7,773 nt of DNA from the NCBI GenBank assembly GCA_045222795.1, contig JBGUZF010000062.1:1-7773 (forward strand). The letters run 5' to 3'. Position numbers and translations under genes: made by a program. Under the pieces are notes generated by a model. It saw nothing but the letters and a program-made list of their open reading frames with translations, was not told the origin of the DNA and did no database searches. This document shows positions 4,426 to 7,773 of the stretch, in pieces; positions within the stretch are counted from its first letter, which is position 1; each line of letters starts with the position of its first letter. The DNA is from Colimorpha sp045222795. GTDB taxonomy: Bacteria > Bacteroidota > Bacteroidia > Bacteroidales > P3.

Positions 4426-7400
4426 CTATTTTAATAGAAGCACCGTACCCACCTCGACCTGATTGGCCGTAGGGTAGTCTATGCCCCGGTATTCCAGTTT
4501 CCAGACGTAGTTACCCTGATGGCACCCTTCGCCAGTCCATCCTTCGCCGGTGAAATCTTTGGTGCGGTACACCAAAAGACCTTCGCGGTTGTAGATGCTC
4601 AACTCGCCGTCAATCACACCCTGCACAAAGAGGACGAAGCGATTATTGTCCTCCTCATCGGGAGTGAAAACATTGGGGGCAAACACCGCCACCTTGCGGA
4701 TCGGCACAAGCTGAACGACGGTATCCCAACACTGACTGTTGAATACACTGAGCGCCACGGACACTGTGTCGTCGTGCATATCCGCCACCGTCTCCAACTT
4801 ACGTGAGGTCTCACTCTGTGCCATCCAATCGACATACCATATCCTTTCGTAGTATTCTTCCGAGATATCGTATGCACTAAACTCCAGATTCCTATAAGAA
4901 AGCACATCGGGAGTCACATGAATCTTTGCCTCGGGGATAGTGATTTTGCGTAGTGTTATCTGGTCGGTCAAGGGGCATCGGAGACCTTCATGGTAGGCCA
5001 CAAATATCATATAGTCTCCCGTTGATTCGGGCGACACCCTTACCTGCCGCTGCAACTCTTGTCCGTCGAGCATGGTGTCGTATGGTGCCGACGACCAAAC
5101 GCTGTAACCGACGTCCGTAGTGACACTGAGGTTATACCACAGGTTTCCACAATCGATGTCATAATCGAAGACGATGGTCGGCTTGGCCAGTTTGGTAAGC
5201 AGCATTCCCACCACCGAGTCGCACTGCCATACAGTGAGCAGCGTGTCCGTCAAGGGATAGTCGATGGTGGAATACTCGTCGTCGCTATGCACCGTGAAAC
5301 CGTGCCATGTGTAGGTCTCGTCAAAGCAGAAGGTGTCCACCTCCGCCGTGAATGCCGAATAATGGACACTCAGGTCGAGGCTGACAACAGAATCGCAGCC
5401 ACCCTTGGTGACAAGCGTATCGACAGGACCCACGACAAGTCCGCTACCCAGCTGACCTGCTGTGCCTATAGTGTCGCGATGGTACCACTCGTTGTTTATC
5501 CACTGCATGCTGTCGCACGCCAGCTGACGGTCGGTGTACCAATGGGTATAGTCGACCGTGAGGGTGAGGTGGCGCACACTGTCGCAGCCCCAATGGTTTT
5601 GCAGCAGAACCCACGGCGCTGTAGTCGAGGAAGTATAGATCACCCCATCGCGCCATACCAGCGAATCGCAACTGTGCTGCACATCGTAGGTGGCCGATGT
5701 GTCGCGGGCTACGACAGTCATGACAACCAGCGAGTCGATATTGTCGAGACCCAGCAGATGCACCGAGTCCTTGATGGTCTGCCATTCGGCTCCACGCACC
5801 CCTTCACCTTCCTGGAACACCACCTGCAGCGGTGTATTGCCGCGCATGTGGTGCCACGTCAGCGGCAGGCTGTTCTGACAGATGACGGAATCGACATACG
5901 TACGGCGGTTGCGTTGCAGATGCAGGGTACGCAGCGAATCGCAGGCAAACACCGCCCCGAACAGGCGCGGATAAACGCCTGTGGTATCGTAGACCACCTG
6001 TTCGAAGGTGTATGTGTCGCCGTCGTATATAGTGTCGTAGAAATGCATGTTGTATGTGGGATACACCTTCAGGTGCAAAGTCCTGATGCTGTCGCAGGCA
6101 AGCGAGCTCTGGGCGGTGACAAGCGAGGAGAATTGGTGCTGATAATCACCTGTGACGGTATAAGTACCCGACTCGAACCTGTAGTCGCGCCCCTGCCACT
6201 CCGGTGTGCGCCCAGCCTGCCATCCCGCGTCGCACATAGTGTCGCGGTAGTGCAGGTCGTAGGCAGGCAGCAGCCGCAGATGAAGCGACGAGAGCGAATC
6301 GCACAAGTGTACCGACGACAGGTGGTCGGTAAACACAGTGTCGGTTACTGCCACAGTCTCAGCCACGGCGCTATCCGACCCATGCAGCCACAACGTGACG
6401 CTCGCTGGCGGCGCCATGACCCTTTGCGGCGTGCCCCACGTGTAGGACTGATTGGCGCACACCGTGTCGTACAGATGATGGTCGAAGGTGGGCCATATAT
6501 CAAGATGCAGCGTCGACAGACTGTCGCATCCGCGGATGGAATACAGGCTGTCGGTATGGTCGACATGCGACGCCACTCCGCTGAACAGACTGTCACCGAA
6601 GGTGTAGCTCTGATTGTCGCAGATATTTACCGAGAGGTGATGGTCGTAGAGCGGATGCACCAGCAGACGCATGGTGATGGTGCTGTCGCTGCCAACGTGG
6701 GTAGGGATGACTACGGTCCGCACCATTGTGGCCGATAACGCGAGGATAGTGTCGAAGACCGTAGGCACGCTCACGTTTCCGAAGCTTTGCGTCCACGTCA
6801 GTGGCAGCATGTCGTTGCACACCGCACTATCGAGCACCGTGTCACGGTTCCAGTGCACAAAGAGAGAATAGTCTATCACACTGTCGCACCCCGCAGCATT
6901 GACGATTGTCACGGTGGCATGACTGATGCTGTCTGCGAAACTCACCCCGTTGAACAAGCGTGGCAGAAGGTTCTCGACAACAGTGTCCATGTATGCGGAC
7001 ACAGTACTGTGGCGCAGGGTGAGGTGCAATGTGGTAGTGCTGTCGCAACCGACCGCATTGGTCGACAGGTGCGTCGCGACATTGCCCGGCACAGCATAGT
7101 CGGTACCGTACCACATAAAGTGGTCACATTTATTGGCAACGGTGTCGCCTACGGTGGTAGCCCTCACCTGCAACTGCAGCGTACGCACACTGTCGCAACC
7201 GAGACTGCTGACAAACGTATGCGGATGGCTGCCGGCGGCTGTATAAGGAGTACCCTCAAACGTATAGGTCTCGTTATCGCAGATGGAAGCCTCGACGGCG
7301 ATGTCATACGTTGGGTTCACGTACACCGTGGTGGTCACTGTGCTGTCGGCAAGATGGATGGTATACAGGTTGTCGACCGCTGTACCTGCCGAGGAGAACG

Positions 7401-7773
7401 GATGCCCATTGAATGTCAGCGGCAGCGCATCGTCGCACACTGTGGTGTCGCGCAACGTTGTCTGATTCCACCACACCTTCAAGTTATATGTCATTGTGCT
7501 GTCACACCCCTGCGCATTTGTGAGGTTGAACACTGTACCGGAGGCATCACCTGTAAACACTGCTCCGCAGAACTGATAGGGTAGCTGGTTCTCAACGACT
7601 GTGTCAAAATACACACGCTCGGTACTGTACCTGATGGTGAGGTGCAGGTATTCGGTGCTGTCGCAACCTGCGACATTGGCGCCTGTCATCAGTGCATCCT
7701 CGGCAGATGCGGTATAAACGGTGCCGTGCCAAGTATAGCTGTCGCAAACATTAACGGAGGTGTGGTGAATCGT
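4426..7773 (-). CDS. Large repetitive cysteine-containing surface protein with T9SS type B sorting domain, N-terminus missing
   Basis: The frame is open from the right edge of the window to TAG at 4426-4428, giving at least 1,115 residues; an ATG at 7689 is internal, because repeat sequence (VNVCDSYTWHGTVYT) continues upstream. Residues are numbered here from that ATG. About 1-830 are degenerate units of roughly 50 residues with a C(D/N)(D/N)xxYTF-like strand, a CDS turn (usually GCDS) and a TLHLxV strand. About 837-998 look like one or two PKD/Ig-like domains, ending WYVDW and CWDTVVQL. About 1000-1087 form a CHU_C-type domain: FAPNVFTPDEEDNN, LSIYNREGLLVY, GNYVWKLEY, ending in lysine. That domain marks export through the T9SS and, for type B, exposure or release at the cell surface. 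No enzyme motif is visible, so an adhesin or surface-layer role is inference. DST/DSV/DSL-type O-glycosylation sequons are very frequent. T9SS genes are expected elsewhere in the genome. Confidence 0.88.
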   Translation of the reverse strand, partial: TIHHTSVNVCDSYTWHGTVYTASAEDALMTGANVAGCDSTEYLHLTIRYSTERVYFDTVVENQLPYQFCGAVFTGDASGTVFNLTNAQGCDSTMTYNLKVWWNQTTLRDTTVCDDALPLTFNGHPFSSAGTAVDNLYTIHLADSTVTTTVYVNPTYDIAVEASICDNETYTFEGTPYTAAGSHPHTFVSSLGCDSVRTLQLQVRATTVGDTVANKCDHFMWYGTDYAVPGNVATHLSTNAVGCDSTTTLHLTLRHSTVSAYMDTVVENLLPRLFNGVSFADSISHATVTIVNAAGCDSVIDYSLFVHWNRDTVLDSAVCNDMLPLTWTQSFGNVSVPTVFDTILALSATMVRTVVIPTHVGSDSTITMRLLVHPLYDHHLSVNICDNQSYTFGDSLFSGVASHVDHTDSLYSIRGCDSLSTLHLDIWPTFDHHLYDTVCANQSYTWGTPQRVMAPPASVTLWLHGSDSAVAETVAVTDTVFTDHLSSVHLCDSLSSLHLRLLPAYDLHYRDTMCDAGWQAGRTPEWQGRDYRFESGTYTVTGDYQHQFSSLVTAQSSLACDSIRTLHLKVYPTYNMHFYDTIYDGDTYTFEQVVYDTTGVYPRLFGAVFACDSLRTLHLQRNRRTYVDSVICQNSLPLTWHHMRGNTPLQVVFQEGEGVRGAEWQTIKDSVHLLGLDNIDSLVVMTVVARDTSATYDVQHSCDSLVWRDGVIYTSSTTAPWVLLQNHWGCDSVRHLTLTVDYTHWYTDRQLACDSMQWINNEWYHRDTIGTAGQLGSGLVVGPVDTLVTKGGCDSVVSLDLSVHYSAFTAEVDTFCFDETYTWHGFTVHSDDEYSTIDYPLTDTLLTVWQCDSVVGMLLTKLAKPTIVFDYDIDCGNLWYNLSVTTDVGYSVWSSAPYDTMLDGQELQRQVRVSPESTGDYMIFVAYHEGLRCPLTDQITLRKITIPEAKIHVTPDVLSYRNLEFSAYDISEEYYERIWYVDWMAQSETSRKLETVADMHDDTVSVALSVFNSQCWDTVVQLVPIRKVAVFAPNVFTPDEEDNNRFVLFVQGVIDGELSIYNREGLLVYRTKDFTGEGWTGEGCHQGNYVWKLEYRGIDYPTANQVEVGTVLLLK
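4429..4692 (-). other. T9SS type B C-terminal sorting domain (CHU_C-like)
   Basis: This is the last 88 residues of the large surface protein. The pattern APNVFTPDEEDNNRF matches the family's PNxFTPNxDGxNDxF opening, followed by LSIYNREGLLVYR (family: IYNRWGxxVF), a GEGWTGEG turn (family: WDG) and GNYVWKLEY (family: GxYxWxxxY). The usual NxDGxND calcium-like turn appears here as DEEDNN, a mild divergence. Confidence 0.88.
6781..7050 (-). repeat. Higher-order repeat, copy 2
   Basis: Residues 214-303 of the surface protein. Landmarks: GCDSTTTLHLTLR, DTVVENLLPRLFNG, NAAGCDS, LFVHWNRDTVLD, VCNDMLPLTW. It aligns without gaps to copy 1 over 90 residues. The preceding cysteine spacing also agrees: a cysteine 27 residues before the first GCDS in both copies. 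Confidence 0.75.
7399..7668 (-). repeat. Higher-order repeat, copy 1
   Basis: Residues 8-97 of the surface protein. Landmarks in order: GCDSTEYLHLTIR, DTVVENQLPYQF, NAQGCDS, LKVWWNQTTLRD, VCDDALPLTFNG. The same landmarks recur about 206 residues later in copy 2, so a block of about four basic units was duplicated. Confidence 0.75.

Larger units (their letters stand above)
5194..7773 (-). repeat. Array of about 50-residue GCDS repeats within the surface protein
   Basis: Residues up to about 832 (from the ATG at 7689) are repeat units. CDS turns occur at about 9, 62, 165, 215, 268, 388, 463, 532, 583, 674, 702, 725, 765 and 823 (position of Cys). Many units have an upstream cysteine (137, 188, 291, 357, 411, 486, 604, 788) typically 27-52 residues before, suggesting a disulfide per unit. 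Some units have lost a cysteine: GSDS at 333-336, NIDS at 650-653, and Tyr555 where the others have Cys. At DNA level the turn gives a recurring CTGTCGCA on the plus strand. Confidence 0.82.

Noticed and set aside
4426..4437. Possible shared terminator between ssb and the surface protein gene (CTATT/AATAG)
   Set aside because: Five weak pairs with a 2-nt loop cannot form a stable terminator stem.
5059..6738. Plus-strand open frame of 559 codons inside the surface protein gene
   Set aside because: It is the antisense of the repeat gene. The recurring Asp-Ser codons (GAC AGC) give GCTGTC on the other strand, which lacks stops in this frame. The product has no recognisable domain, while the minus strand shows clear repeats and a sorting domain.
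6787..7584. Plus-strand open frame of 265 codons
   Set aside because: Same cause: antisense of the repeat array, with no family resemblance and no promoter.
5194..7773. Regularly spaced CTGTCGCA motifs as a CRISPR-like or regulatory repeat
   Set aside because: Spacing is variable and always in codon phase; the motif is simply the Cys-Asp-Ser codons of the protein repeats.

Overview
The window looks like ordinary chromosome from a member of the order Bacteroidales. Supporting signs are a DUF3467 gene, promoters of the Bacteroidota TTG-N19/20-TAnnTTTG type, start codons almost entirely without Shine-Dalgarno (SD) sequences, an SSB ending in DLPF, and a large surface protein with a type IX secretion (T9SS) type B sorting domain. 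The T9SS cargo argues for a T9SS-positive lineage rather than typical Bacteroides. I cannot name a genus.

Layout, left to right. Bases 1-748 (+) hold the end of a DUF3467 gene overlapping a compact 4'-phosphopantetheinyl transferase. A convergent L-threonylcarbamoyladenylate synthase of the TsaC/Sua5 family (735-1280, -) overlaps the transferase stop, and a small hairpin lies on the junction. Its start region is divergent from a POT-family proton/peptide symporter (1420-3081, +). A strong bidirectional terminator (3099-3131) separates the symporter from a two-gene ribosomal unit on the minus strand, rpmB (bL28) then rpsU (bS21). A 317-bp AT-rich divergent region carries the rpmB and ssb promoters. 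The gene ssb (3996-4424, +) ends one base from the stop of the last gene (4426 to the window edge, -). That gene encodes at least 1,115 residues of a repetitive cysteine-containing surface protein with a T9SS sorting domain; its N-terminus lies outside the window.

Most of the content is housekeeping: tRNA modification (t6A), carrier-protein activation, ribosome assembly, DNA replication and repair, and peptide uptake. I found no novel defence or mobile system. Four things deserve a second look. First, rpsU is the only gene here with a clear SD, which fits bS21 feedback control in a phylum that otherwise avoids SD use. Second, the TsaC-family enzyme has a stretch written by a 7-bp tandem repeat where homologues have a longer helix. 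Third, the GCDS repeats of the surface protein coincide with the Bacteroidota O-glycosylation sequon, with about 40 sites. Fourth, the same protein shows a nested higher-order repeat of about 206 residues. Positions and counts were worked out by hand.
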